Of a DNA stretch of 64,000 nucleotides, positions 23,428-33,000 are shown piece by piece. Under the pieces are notes generated by a model. That model was not told where the DNA came from. It did no database searches and saw only the letters and a list, made by a program, of their open reading frames with translations. Source of the stretch: Sphingomonas sp. TREG-RG-20F-R18-01 (GTDB lineage: Bacteria > Pseudomonadota > Alphaproteobacteria > Sphingomonadales > Sphingomonadaceae); the NCBI RefSeq assembly GCF_022662475.1, contig NZ_JAKNQQ010000009.1, positions 37,433 to 101,432 of the forward strand, in the 5' to 3' direction. A program made the translations under genes and the position numbers. Position 1 is the first letter of the stretch. The number at the start of each line of letters is the position of its first letter.

Positions 23428-24364
23428 GGTGACGGTCTCCCGCCAGCGCGTCGGACGCGCGATGAAAGTCGTCGAGCCAGCGCCCCATCGGGACACGATG
23501 CTCGGGCGGAAGTGCTACCTGCGCCGCCTGAAATTCAAGCAGCGCCAAGGGCGCGGTCGCGATAATGCGGTCGACTTCGGCCGGTGAGAGGAGGCCGCGT
23601 TCGCGGATGAACTCGGTGATACTGCCGGGACGCGGCGTCGCACCGCGACGGCCAAGCACCGGCCTGCGCCACAGGCCATCGACGTTGCGGAGGCGAGGCT
23701 TGGCTCGCGCCTCCATCAACACGATGATGCGCAGCTCCTCGGCTGAAAGCTCCAGCACCTCGTCGGGCTTGATGCTGCCGCAGAAATAGCAGCTCGATTT
23801 GGGTGGGACGGGCAGGCCGGCGCGCGCGATGCGCGACTCGCATTCCGAGCGGCCCCAGGCCCACTCGCGCAAGGGGTAGCGGTAGGTGTAGCGAGGATCC
23901 TCGCACTCGATCGCGTGGTGGTAACGCTGTGTGTCGCGTCCCGATGCGTCGTAACCGATCAGCTTTACCACGCGCCCGCCTGCGTCCCAGCAGCGGCGCG
24001 CGGGTTCCCACTGGGCGGTCCAGGCATCTTGCGGGGCCGCCTTCCATTTCTGGCTGCACGACCCGCCACCAAATACAACGGAGGGCAGGGTGGCGTTGGT
24101 CAGCATGTTCTCAGCAATGCCCGCATAGGGCGGCCAGTGTTTGAAGTTGCGGGGCTGGTAGCGGACGATCTCGGATGGGATGCCGCGTTCCGACATCCAG
24201 GCCCGGAACACGGGGATGAACGCATAGGTCGCCGACTTCTCGGCGCCGGGATCGGCGAAGAGAACCATGTCGACGGGCTCGCCGCGGTCGGCGAGCTCGA
24301 CGATCATGGCGGTGGAATCGACGCCGGCACCCCAGGCGGCGATGACGGGCGGGCGGTCAGCCAC
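23420..24364 (-). CDS. PP-loop (adenine nucleotide alpha-hydrolase/PAPS reductase-like) protein
   Basis: A 314-residue protein starting at GTG 24364, which overlaps the upstream stop. The PP-loop reads 'AAWGAGVDSTAM' (about residues 9-20), a variant of SGGxDS. Then come 'VDMVLFADPGAEKSATY', 'SCSQKWKAAP' and a Cys pair in 'SSCYFCGSIKPDEV'. PP-loop enzymes adenylate a carbonyl or sulfate group; plasmid and phage members of this clade have been linked to nucleic-acid modification or anti-defence, but the substrate here is unknown. It is co-translated with the DUF6927 gene. Confidence 0.82.
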   Translation of the reverse strand: MADRPPVIAAWGAGVDSTAMIVELADRGEPVDMVLFADPGAEKSATYAFIPVFRAWMSERGIPSEIVRYQPRNFKHWPPYAGIAENMLTNATLPSVVFGGGSCSQKWKAAPQDAWTAQWEPARRCWDAGGRVVKLIGYDASGRDTQRYHHAIECEDPRYTYRYPLREWAWGRSECESRIARAGLPVPPKSSCYFCGSIKPDEVLELSAEELRIIVLMEARAKPRLRNVDGLWRRPVLGRRGATPRPGSITEFIRERGLLSPAEVDRIIATAPLALLEFQAAQVALPPEHRVPMGRWLDDFHRASDALAGDRHHA

Positions 24365-24968
24365 TGGCCGCGTCCCGCACGACGATCGCCGCATGAACGA
24401 TGCGGTAGGCGCGCTTGCGAAACGCCGGGATGCGGCAGATCGCGCGGCTTTCCGGGTCACGGAACAGCGGCGTCTTGCCCTTGGGGTTCGCGACCACCTC
24501 GAAGCGGCTGCGGTCGCTGCCGTCGCTGAAGCGCATGGGTTCATCGAAGATGATGGTCTGCCCGGGCTTCGGGGTCGGCTTGGCCCGGTCGAGCTTCTTG
24601 GCAAGCAGGTTGGCGCGACACCGCGCGCGCCAGGCCAGGGCGTATTCGCTGTCCGTAGCGGTCAGCTCGTCGAGGATTGCTCCCGGGCAGTCGCTCTCGT
24701 TCGGCCCGACCGTTTCATCCATGTCCTTAAACCCGAACGTGCAGCCGTCGCGCGCGCCGGTGCTGGTCTTGGTGAGGCAGACGATGCCGAATACGACCCG
24801 TTCTGCGTCGTCCGCCAGGCGCTCGCAAGCGGCGTAATAGGTCGATCCGACCATGGCGGATGCCAGCACGGTGAGCCGATGCGTGTCGCGCTGGTAGGTG
24901 AACTGGTTGTCGAGATACGAGCGCGGGGTGGCGTGGCCGCCCATATCGCGCATGAAGAGCCAACCCAT
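24357..24968 (-). CDS. DUF6927 domain protein
   Basis: A 203-residue protein: 'MGWLFMRDMGGHATPRSYLD', 'STYYAACERLADDAERVVFG', 'CLTKTSTGARDGCTFGFKDM' and 'DCPGAILDELTAT'. This matches DUF6927 as found on alphaproteobacterial plasmids next to PP-loop genes. Function is unknown. It overlaps the PP-loop gene by 8 bp. Confidence 0.85.
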   Translation of the reverse strand: MGWLFMRDMGGHATPRSYLDNQFTYQRDTHRLTVLASAMVGSTYYAACERLADDAERVVFGIVCLTKTSTGARDGCTFGFKDMDETVGPNESDCPGAILDELTATDSEYALAWRARCRANLLAKKLDRAKPTPKPGQTIIFDEPMRFSDGSDRSRFEVVANPKGKTPLFRDPESRAICRIPAFRKRAYRIVHAAIVVRDAASG

Positions 24969-24992
24969 GATAAGTCTCCGATGATGTGAGGA

Positions 24993-25628
24993 TCAGGCGG
25001 CAGCGGCGAGGCGCGGAGCGCCAACGTCGCCAACCGTCGCGGTGAGCCGGCGCTGGAACGTGGCTGCATCCAGCAGCTCGGCGATCGGCGCGCGTTGAAC
25101 GGGGCCGGCGTGTTCGCCGCCCCGGCAGCGGTTGAAGGTGATTTCGCTGTCGGGGAGGAAGCTGTGCGGCCGCACGCGGATCGATAGATCGGCGTGGCGC
25201 AGCTCGGTCGTGCCATCGTCGGAAAGGCCACCCATGTCGGTGTCGATGCGGACGTCCTGCGCCTCGAGGCCGATCGCCTCGGCAAGCGAAGCGAGCGCGA
25301 GGCGTGTCTGTCGATGGAAGGTGCGTTTCGCCGCTGCGTCGCCGGCGACGCTATTGCCGGCGATGTCGAGCAGCGCGGATCCGGCGATGACGCTGTTGCG
25401 GTCTTCCGCACAGCGCAGGCGCAGTTCGTTTGTGCTGGGCGTACCACGTTCGGCGACGGACGCCAGGTTGCGGATCAGCAGCAGGATCGACGCATCGCGG
25501 TCGATCGGCTTGCCGGCACGCCGGCAGTCGTCGACGCCCGCGTTCAGGGCGTGGAGCGCTGCGGGCAGGGTGCTGAGCGCATCGGGGGAAAGCGCCTCGT
25601 TGTGGCGGTAGTGGGTGTCGTAGAGCAT
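24993..25628 (-). CDS. Hypothetical plasmid protein (211 aa)
   Basis: Starts 'MLYDTHYRHNEALSPDALST' at ATG 25628, with AGGAGGTCC upstream. It is mostly helical, with 'DASILLLIRNLASVAERG' and 'ADLSIRVRPHSFLPDSEITF'. It is the first gene of the operon continuing through DUF6927 and the PP-loop gene (24 nt gap). A family D leader precedes it. No family is recognised. Confidence 0.72.
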   Translation of the reverse strand: MLYDTHYRHNEALSPDALSTLPAALHALNAGVDDCRRAGKPIDRDASILLLIRNLASVAERGTPSTNELRLRCAEDRNSVIAGSALLDIAGNSVAGDAAAKRTFHRQTRLALASLAEAIGLEAQDVRIDTDMGGLSDDGTTELRHADLSIRVRPHSFLPDSEITFNRCRGGEHAGPVQRAPIAELLDAATFQRRLTATVGDVGAPRLAAAA

Positions 25629-25640
25629 GGCCGGACCTCC

Positions 25641-25685
25641 TGAGCGCACACGCGCGCTCAAAAGGCCGAAGGCTACCTCTCCTCC
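25641..25685 (-). promoter_or_regulatory. Family D leader: purine tract, UUCG hairpin, RBS-proximal hairpin
   Basis: Read on the minus strand: GGAGGAGAGG, then AGCC-TTCG-GGC-type hairpin (25661-25685), then TGAGCGC pairing with GCGCTCA (25641-25660) immediately before the AGGAGG ribosome binding site. Nearly the same sequence precedes the genes starting at 29932 and 34277. Confidence 0.65.
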
Positions 25686-25835
25686 ATGCGTCCCGGGTAT
25701 TTCGACGACTGCCGTAAGATGGACTTTCGATGTGATCGCGTTAATCTGACCGCGCCGAGGGCTTAACGGCCACGCTCGTGAGAAGGCGTTTGGGCTCGGC
25801 ACCAGCAGGACATCTACGCGGTGAAATCGCGTGTC

Positions 25836-26807
25836 CTATGGTGGCCCTGCATGGTCGCCGAAGGCACCGGCGGGGAGCGTCCAGCGATCCGTCAGGATCG
25901 AGAGACGCCAGACCGGATCATCGGCTTGCGCCAATTCGTCGGGATGCAGCGTCGCAGCCGGGAACGCCGTGCCGCGATCAGCGAGCTGCGTGACGGTGAG
26001 CGTGCGATGGATGGTCTTGCCGCTTGCGGCTTCGCGAGCCGCGACCCGTCGGAAGGCGGCAGGGAAGACGAGCCGGAGCGTCGCCCATTGGTCGGGCGAG
26101 CCGAAGATGCAGGCTCGGCAGGACAAGCGGCCCCAACCCAGGACGTAGGCCGGGTGGGGACGGATGCGCGCTTGCGCGATCGCGTCCCAGATCAGGCGCT
26201 CGGTCCAGTCATGGACCGGGCGCCAATGATCGACCGCACGCGCGAGGGTCGAGGTGCGATGCGGCTCGAGCGTCGCATAGCGCGCACGCGAGGGACTTTC
26301 CTCGGCGCGCTCGCCGGTGATGACGAGCGTGCGGCCGTCGAGGAAGCGTGGCTGATTCCGGATCGCGGCCGCGAGGACGTCGATCTTCAGCGCGGGGCTG
26401 CACCAGCGCACCCGAAGATCAGGAGACGTCTGGGGAAAGAGCCCGCGCGTGCCGACAGGGCCGTTGCCCCCGGCACGGCCGATGCCGGTCGGCGTCTCGA
26501 ACAGGATGGGCGCGGTCGGCGCGTCGTCGCGCGCCAGCTCGCGCGCGAAGCCGCCTTCGCGCCACGAGACGTAGAGCGCGATCCCGAAATGGTCGGCAAT
26601 CGCCCGCACGTATCCTGGCGTACACGGCCAATCCATGAACGTCGGGCCGTGGCCATCGACATCATGGTGATGCAGCTCGATCGCGTGTGCCGGCACGCCG
26701 AGACTGAGGAGGTGGAGCAGGGCAGCAAGGCTGTCCTTGCCGCCGCTGAACGCCACGACGAAGCGCCGGTAGGCGCCGAGGTCGGGGAGGGCGGCCGGAG
26801 CGGTCAT
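25836..26807 (-). CDS. Phosphoadenosine phosphosulfate reductase-like PP-loop protein
   Basis: A 323-residue protein with a canonical PP-loop 'VAFSGGKDSLAALLHLL' (about residues 18-34), 'IELHHHDVDG', 'RVRWCSPALKID' and 'LVITGERAEESPSRAR', plus late cysteines in 'LSCRACIFGSPDQW'. This resembles the PAPS-reductase-like fold of DndC and phage or plasmid relatives rather than the cysteine biosynthetic enzyme. Substrate unknown; sulfur chemistry on DNA or RNA is possible. The ATG overlaps the ArdC gene stop by 4 bp. Confidence 0.85.
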   Translation of the reverse strand: MTAPAALPDLGAYRRFVVAFSGGKDSLAALLHLLSLGVPAHAIELHHHDVDGHGPTFMDWPCTPGYVRAIADHFGIALYVSWREGGFARELARDDAPTAPILFETPTGIGRAGGNGPVGTRGLFPQTSPDLRVRWCSPALKIDVLAAAIRNQPRFLDGRTLVITGERAEESPSRARYATLEPHRTSTLARAVDHWRPVHDWTERLIWDAIAQARIRPHPAYVLGWGRLSCRACIFGSPDQWATLRLVFPAAFRRVAAREAASGKTIHRTLTVTQLADRGTAFPAATLHPDELAQADDPVWRLSILTDRWTLPAGAFGDHAGPP

Positions 26808-27727
26808 GCCGCTTCACGGATCTGTTCCGCGGGTTCGGCCGAGGCATCGAGCCCTGTCGCGCGGAGCAGATAGCCGGCTGCGGCTTCGGCCTTCGCCGCG
26901 GCGGTCATGATCGCGCGGCTGTCCTTGCGCAGAACCTTCAACCACGAGCCGATATAGGCGGCGTGATCGTCCATGTGGGAGGTGGGCAGTCCGAGATCGG
27001 CACCGAGCAGCGCGGAGGTCATCTCGGCGCAAAGCTCCTCGAACGCGTAGGCGTCGTCGCCGAAACGCTTGCCGAATTCGCGATTGAGCCTGTCCGGGTG
27101 ACCGGAAGCGTGGCCTGCCTCGTGGGTAAGCGTTGCCGCGAAGTAGGCCCGTGTCGAGAATAGTTCGACGGGCGGCATAGTGATGCGATCGGCGATACGA
27201 TCATAGTAGGCGCGATCGCCGCGCTGTTCGACCTTCACCGGCAGCGCATCGATAAAGCGCTGCGCGCGCTCGGGCAGCGTATCGGCGGGGGGCACGATGC
27301 TGACCGGGCTCGGGTAGAAGTCGGGAGATAGGCCGTCGATCTGGTCGCAGTTAAATACGGCATAGGACCGCAGCACGCGGCGCATCTCGTCGGTCGTATC
27401 GCCGGTGACGACGGATTCGACCGTCTTGCTGTAGGATTTGTAGAAGATGGCGATCTGCGAGCGCTCACCCTCGCGGACCTGGCCGCCAAGGGCCTGCGAC
27501 TGCTTGTATGTCATCCACGTCCGGGAGTTATAGCCGGCGCTCTCGGCGCACAGCCACAGCCAGAAGCAGTTGATGCCCCGATAGGGGTCGCCGGTCGCAC
27601 GCAGCGGACGGCCGCCAAGGCCGGGGCGCCACGGCTTGACCCAGGGACGCACCCCGGACTCGAGCTTGTCGATGATGGTGTTGGTGATGATGTCGGCAGG
27701 CGAGGGCTTGTCGGGGGCCTGTGCCAT
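26804..27727 (-). CDS. ardC: ArdC-like antirestriction protein
   Basis: A 307-residue protein with the ArdC two-domain layout. The N-terminal ssDNA-binding domain has 'ADIITNTIIDKLESGVRPWV', 'YRGINCFWLWL' and 'YNSRTWMTYKQSQALGGQV'. The C-terminal zincin-like metalloprotease domain has 'THEAGHASGH' (HExxH) followed by 'EELCAEMTSALL'. ArdC protects incoming plasmid single strands from host restriction. Start ATG 27727 has AGGAGAAC upstream. The gene is coupled to the PAPS-like gene downstream. Confidence 0.93.
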   Translation of the reverse strand: MAQAPDKPSPADIITNTIIDKLESGVRPWVKPWRPGLGGRPLRATGDPYRGINCFWLWLCAESAGYNSRTWMTYKQSQALGGQVREGERSQIAIFYKSYSKTVESVVTGDTTDEMRRVLRSYAVFNCDQIDGLSPDFYPSPVSIVPPADTLPERAQRFIDALPVKVEQRGDRAYYDRIADRITMPPVELFSTRAYFAATLTHEAGHASGHPDRLNREFGKRFGDDAYAFEELCAEMTSALLGADLGLPTSHMDDHAAYIGSWLKVLRKDSRAIMTAAAKAEAAAGYLLRATGLDASAEPAEQIREAA

Positions 27728-27868
27728 GACACGTTCTCCTGATTGGGGTGGGGCGAACCCGCGGATGCGTCCTCCCCTCTTCGGGGAAGGGTGCCGGGTC
27801 ACAAAAAAGAGGGGCGACACTCCACATGGAATGCCGCCCCCAGGTGCCTCGAAATGTGCGAGCCGGCG
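27728..27868 (-). promoter_or_regulatory. Leader region of ardC with GC hairpin
   Basis: Contains CCTCCCCTCTTCGGGGAAGG-type sequence at about 27770-27790, where CCCC and GGGG pair around CTCTTC. A purine tract AGAGGGGAGGA on the minus strand recalls family D leaders, but the exact motif is absent. Confidence 0.35.
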
Positions 27869-29932
27869 TCAGGCCGCTTGGCTCAAATCCTTCTCGTCAT
27901 CGTCATGGGTCGCTGCATCGTCATCAGCGTCGAGGTTGTCGTCCTCGTCCTCGTCCGAATCTTTGCCGGTCTCGTCGTCGGTGAAGCTCGAGCGCATCGG
28001 GGTGCTAGCCGGCTTCTCGATGCCGTCGAAGCGCATGGCTTCCGGCAACCAGGCGGTCGCCTTCTCCCGGATCTCGGCCTCGACGATGCCCTGTCCGTTG
28101 CACAGCGAGGCACAGGTGCCGGCGAGATCGCCTTTCTTGGCGTCCTTGTAGCGGCCGCGCAGGATCGGGCCTCCGATTTCCTCGAGCGCGTCGAGCATGA
28201 CGGTCTTCTTGACCCGGCCGAAGAAGTTCTCAGCCGTCGGGCGCCACCAATTTTCGACCTGGATGTCGAGAAGACGACCGAGATGGTCGTGGAAGCCGTT
28301 GCTGCGATAGCCCTCGGCGACGTTGAGCGTCGGTTCGAAGGTACGTGCTATCGAGTATGCAACCCAAGAGCCGCGGGCCTCGTCGTCGAGCGCGCGGAAG
28401 GCGTCGAAGCGTGCGGTCATGGTCGGCAGACCCGCCCAACTCGTGTCGAGCTTCTGGCGCTGGTCGTAGATCGTCTGCGACGCCATCGATCCCTCGTCGC
28501 GGAAGGCGAAGATCGGGAAGCCCGCGGCGCTCGACTTCAGGGTCGAGTGGTTCGGGATGTGGGCCTGCTCGAAGACCACGTTCTGCGCCATCAGGAAGAT
28601 GGTCAGGTCGAGGGCCATCGTCGGGTCGCTGGCAACGTGCGCGACGAGGATCTGGCGACGCTGGGTCGCCAGTTCGTCGATCAGCGTGGCGCTGAGCTTC
28701 GCACCCTGCTCGCCGTCGCCGGCATCGCTGTCCCCGGCTGCGCCACTCGATTCCTTGGGCGGCGCGTTCGGGTCCACGACCGGCTTTTCGCTGAACAGGC
28801 GGGTGTGGACGCGGGGTTGGCCGTCGCCCCCGATATAGACGAACGTCCCGATCTGGCTTTTAAGCGCCGGATCGATCTCGTGACGAGCGTCTTCGATGGT
28901 TTCAAGCTCGCGCTCGATCGCCTCGATACGGGCGTTCGCCGCCTCGGCCTCGGTGCTGCCGTCGGGCAGTTCCTGCTCAAGCTCGTCGATCAGCGCGTCG
29001 TTTTCGGCCGACAGAAGCTCGACACGCGCGGTCTCGTCCTCGGTGAGGGCGCGGGCGGGTGCGTGATACTCGTGAAGCTGGCGCTCAAGGTCGTAGGGGA
29101 CGTGCGTCGCCGCGATCGGCGTGACGAACGCGAGGCCCTGGTCTCGCGCCAGTTCGGCCGCTGCGGCTTCGAGCTTCGAGGCGGCAAGCGTCTCGATCAG
29201 GTCGACGTCGATCCAGTTCTCATCGCCTTCCGTGGCAAACAGGTCGCCCTCGATGCGACCGCCAGCGGCGACATAGGCTTCGCGCCCAACGAAGCGGGCC
29301 TTGGCGTCGTTCGCCTTGACGGTGCCGTTGAGGATGGCGCGACGGATGTTGTCGGGGTTGTCGCCATAGTAGGACGTCTTCATCTGAGCGAACACGCGCG
29401 ACTGGCGGTCGACGTCGGTGGTGACGGCGTAAGCCTGCGCAACGCCGAGCGTGATCTCGCCGGCTGCGAGCGCCTCGAACACGGGAGGGGCCAGCTCGGC
29501 AAGGCGCACGCGCTGCTCGACAAAGCGGGTGGTCACGCCCTGACGCTTGGCGACATCCTCGGCGGTCATGCCCTTCTGGATCAGGAAGTTGAACGCGGTG
29601 CATTCATCGGCCGGATTCATCGGCACGCGCTGGAAGTTCTCGGCGAGGCTTGCCTCGATCGCGTTGTCGTCGTCGCTCAGCACGAGAACCGGGACGGTGT
29701 AGTCAGCGGGGAGGGTGCCCTGCTGGATCAGGAGCTGGAGCGCGCGCAAGCGGCGACCGCCCGCCTTCACGGTGAACGTACCCGCCTTCTTGAGCGGGGT
29801 GACGACGAGGTTCTGCAACAGCCCCTGGGCTGCGATGTTCGCGGCGAGGGTGTCGATCCCTGCGTCACGGTTGGATTTGCGCACATTGTCCTTCGAGAGC
29901 GAGAGGTTCTTGACCTTCACGGACTGGATCAT
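27869..29932 (-). CDS. ParB/Spo0J-domain protein (large, plasmid accessory)
   Basis: A 687-residue protein. The N-terminal ParB nuclease-like domain (about 1-110) has 'NLSLSKDNVRKSNRDAGIDT', 'KAGGRRLRALQLL' and box 'SLAENFQRVPMNP'. A ParB-type HTH follows with 'GMTAEDVAKRQGVTTRFVEQ'. The long C-terminal region includes an acidic stretch ending 'DEDEDDNLDADDDAATHDDD'. No ParA is adjacent, and true partition appears to be served by 52-1076, so this is probably a separate ParB-like protein common on such plasmids next to the SBNO-type helicase. Start ATG 29932 has GGAG upstream. Confidence 0.88.
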   Translation of the reverse strand: MIQSVKVKNLSLSKDNVRKSNRDAGIDTLAANIAAQGLLQNLVVTPLKKAGTFTVKAGGRRLRALQLLIQQGTLPADYTVPVLVLSDDDNAIEASLAENFQRVPMNPADECTAFNFLIQKGMTAEDVAKRQGVTTRFVEQRVRLAELAPPVFEALAAGEITLGVAQAYAVTTDVDRQSRVFAQMKTSYYGDNPDNIRRAILNGTVKANDAKARFVGREAYVAAGGRIEGDLFATEGDENWIDVDLIETLAASKLEAAAAELARDQGLAFVTPIAATHVPYDLERQLHEYHAPARALTEDETARVELLSAENDALIDELEQELPDGSTEAEAANARIEAIERELETIEDARHEIDPALKSQIGTFVYIGGDGQPRVHTRLFSEKPVVDPNAPPKESSGAAGDSDAGDGEQGAKLSATLIDELATQRRQILVAHVASDPTMALDLTIFLMAQNVVFEQAHIPNHSTLKSSAAGFPIFAFRDEGSMASQTIYDQRQKLDTSWAGLPTMTARFDAFRALDDEARGSWVAYSIARTFEPTLNVAEGYRSNGFHDHLGRLLDIQVENWWRPTAENFFGRVKKTVMLDALEEIGGPILRGRYKDAKKGDLAGTCASLCNGQGIVEAEIREKATAWLPEAMRFDGIEKPASTPMRSSFTDDETGKDSDEDEDDNLDADDDAATHDDDEKDLSQAA

Positions 29933-29999
29933 GGGTCGTCTCCGTCTGAGATAAACGCGCCGCGCCAGGCGGTCGCGCAAGCCTGCTCATCAAGCTCAC

Positions 30000-30048
30000 A
30001 AAGCCGAAGGCTCCCTCTCCTCCCTTTGATGATTGGGAAGAGAGCCTT
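30000..30048 (-). promoter_or_regulatory. Family D leader before the ParB-like gene
   Basis: On the minus strand it reads GGAGGAGAGG, then GAGCCTTCGGCTT. The plus-strand AAGGCTC (30007-30013) also pairs with GAGCCTT (30042-30048), so the motif can form a larger stem. It starts about 68 nt before ATG 29932, between this gene and the 3' end of the helicase gene. Confidence 0.62.
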
Positions 30049-30056
30049 GTGTCGGT

Positions 30057-33000
30057 TCAGGCGGTGATGCGGTGGATCACGATCGCGGCAGTCGCGACGG
30101 GAATAAACATCCGCGTCTTGTGCTGGATGATCTCGGTGAAGCATCCGGCCGCCTTCAGCTCGGCCAACCGCGTGTGGGGCCAGTCGAGCAGTTCGAGCCG
30201 CTGCTGTCCGGCGACCAGGCTGCGCTTCAGCCGGTACGCACCAAGCGCGGTGATCTCCCCGCTGCCCATGACGTGCTTGGCGGTCTCGGCTCCCGACACC
30301 GTGATGGTGGCGGCGATGCCGAAGGCGTCCGCGAGCTTGGTCACCAGCGGGGCGGGGACGATGCGGCCGAGAAAGGACTGGCCGTCATCGGTGTTGAGAC
30401 GCCAGACCTGGACGTGATCGTCGGGCAGGCGGTCCCAGACCGGGAGAAGCAGGCCGGTGACGAGGTAGAGCGTGTTGGTGCGGGTCTTGCCCGACATCTC
30501 CTCGACCTCGGCCTGCCACAGCGCGCAAAACTCCGCCTCGCTCGCATCTTCCCACATCGTTTCGAGAAGAAGATCCTGCCGCATCCGTTCGGTGCGCGTC
30601 GGGCGGACCAGCTCGTAGCGGCGCACGATCTCGCCATCGTCGTCGGTGAGCGAGTAGGTGCTGCACCGGATCGCGGCCTTGCCCGACTTGCGGTTGACGA
30701 TCGGGCGAGCGTCGTCGCCGAGGATCCGCAAAGCGCGATCAAGCGCGAGCGGCTTGTAGCGTTCCTCGGTTTCCAACCGGAGGATCTCGGTCTCGGCGCC
30801 GCTGGTCTGGTCGCGCCGGATGACGGTGCGATCGAGGATCGTGATGCGCTCGGCGTTGATGCTCTCGACGCCAAGATCGAGCGTGCCGGCCTCCTTGGCC
30901 GCCTCGATCCGCGCCTCGATCAGCCCGAGATATTCGTCGAAGATCGCGTTCTGCATGGCGATGCGCAGCGCGAGGATGCGATTGAGCCAGCGCTGGATCG
31001 GGGGCATCTCCTCCTTGAGCCCGCCACCTTCGCCCTCCAGCTCGAGGCCGGTCAGCTTCTGGAACTCGTCGAGCGTGGTCGAGCGCAGCTTGCCGTTGGC
31101 GAGCAGGCGGAACCACTGTTCGAGTGACTCCTTGGCATAGTCGCTTTCGAGATTGTCGCGCGGGTCGAACAGGCCCTGACCACCCGTCTGACGCTGGCCG
31201 CGGGTGAGCGCGCCCAGGCTGTCGAGCCGGCGTGCGATCGTCGAGATGAAGCGACGTTCGCCCCGGCAGTCGGTCGACACCGGCCGGAACAGCGGTGCGG
31301 TCGCCTGATGCGTGCGGTGCGTGCGGCCGAGCCCTTGGATGGCGGCGTCAGCGCGCCAGCCCGGCTCGAGGAGGTAATGGTTGCGGCGCGACTGGTTTTC
31401 GCACGTGAGGCTCGCATGATAGCTGCGGCCGGTGCCGCCAGCGTCGGAGAAGATCAGGATCTTCTTCTGCCCACGCATGAAGGCGTCGGTCTCTGCCAAG
31501 TTGGTGCGGGGTGAGCGGCTTTCGACGCGCTGGCGGCCGTGCGCGTCCATGATGACGCGCCGGCTGCGCCCCGTCACCTCGGCGACCGCGTCGGTGCCGA
31601 AATGCCCGATGATATGGTCGAGCGCCGATCCAACGATCGGCAGCGCGCAGAGCTGCTCCAGCAGGGTGTCGCGCATCTCCAGCGCCTCCTGGCTGAACAC
31701 GGGGCGGCCGTCTTCGTCCGACATCGGTTCGGAGCGGGTCTTGCCGGTCTCGTCGACAAAGGTCTTCATCTGCCGAACCGGGAAGGCGGCCGTGAGATAG
31801 GACATGAGGAACTCGCGCGGCGACAGTTCGATGTCGAGGTTCGCCCGCTCTTCCACGGTCAGCGCAGCCAATGCCCGGTTGAGCATCGCCTCGGACGTCG
31901 AGACGAGCTGGATGACGACGCTCTCGCCGCGGGCGAGATCGGCGCGGATCGCGGGAACGAGCGAGGGCAGCTTCATGCCGATCAGGAGTTGGCAGAAGAA
32001 GCGCTGCTTGGTGGATTCGAAAATCGACAGCGCGGCCGCCTTGGCGCCGCTGTTATAGGTGTCGTTCGAGAAGCTGTCCGTCACGCGGGTCGCGTCCAGC
32101 GCCGCGCGCAGATTGCTGTGGATGATCGCCCACGCATCGGCATAGGCGTCATAGACCTCGATCTGGTCGATGGTCAGCTTGTGTTCGAGGATGTCGTACT
32201 CGACACCGGCAAAGCTCAACGCGCGCGAGACGTAGAGACCCTGCATTTTCAGGTCGCGCGCGATCAGCTCCAGCGCCGCGATCCCGCCACGGCGCAGGGA
32301 GTCGACGAAGGTCCGGCGATCGGCGAACGCCGTGCCCGGGCCCCAGAGGCCAAGCCGTGTTGCATAGGCCAGATTGTTTACGTCGGACGCGCCGGTCGCG
32401 GACACGTAGAGGACGCGCGCGCGCGGCAGGAGGTTCTGGAGGCGGACGCCGGCGATGCCCTGGTCGGATCCGTCCTTGGTGCCGAAGCGGCCTTCGCCGC
32501 CTGCAACACCCGCCATCTCGTGCGCCTCATCGAACACGATCATGCCGTCATAGTCGTCGCCGACCCATTCGAGGATCTGCTGGAGCCGGGTGCCCTTGTC
32601 GCCGCGGTTGGAGCGCAGTGTGGCATAGGTCAGGAACAGCACGCCTTCGGCTGCCCGGATCTGGGTACCGAGTTTCCACTGGTTGAGGTGCTGGATGTCG
32701 AGCGCGAGACCGCCAACTGCGGTCCAGTCCCGACGCGCATCTTCGAGCAACGTCTCGGTCTTGGATACCCAGATGTGCTTGCGGCGTCCGCGCAGCCACT
32801 GGTCGAGGATGATCGCGGCGACCTGGCGGCCCTTGCCGGCGCCGGTGCCGTCACCAAGGAAGAAACCGGTGCGATATGGGCGGCCATCCTCAGATGGTGC
32901 GATCGAGAGCCCCTCCTCGGCGGGTTTGAACAGACCGGGGATGTCGCGCTCGAAAGCGTCGCCGGCATAGATCAGCGTCTCGAGCTGTGCGTCGGAGAGC

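Noticed and set aside
23420..26807. DNA phosphorothioation (dnd) locus
   Set aside because: Only PP-loop proteins reminiscent of DndC are present; DndA, B, D and E and the Dpt restriction partners are missing.
27743..30067. 774-codon open frame on the plus strand
   Set aside because: It is antisense to the ParB-domain gene, whose minus-strand translation has recognisable domains and an RBS. Long antisense frames are expected in GC-rich DNA.
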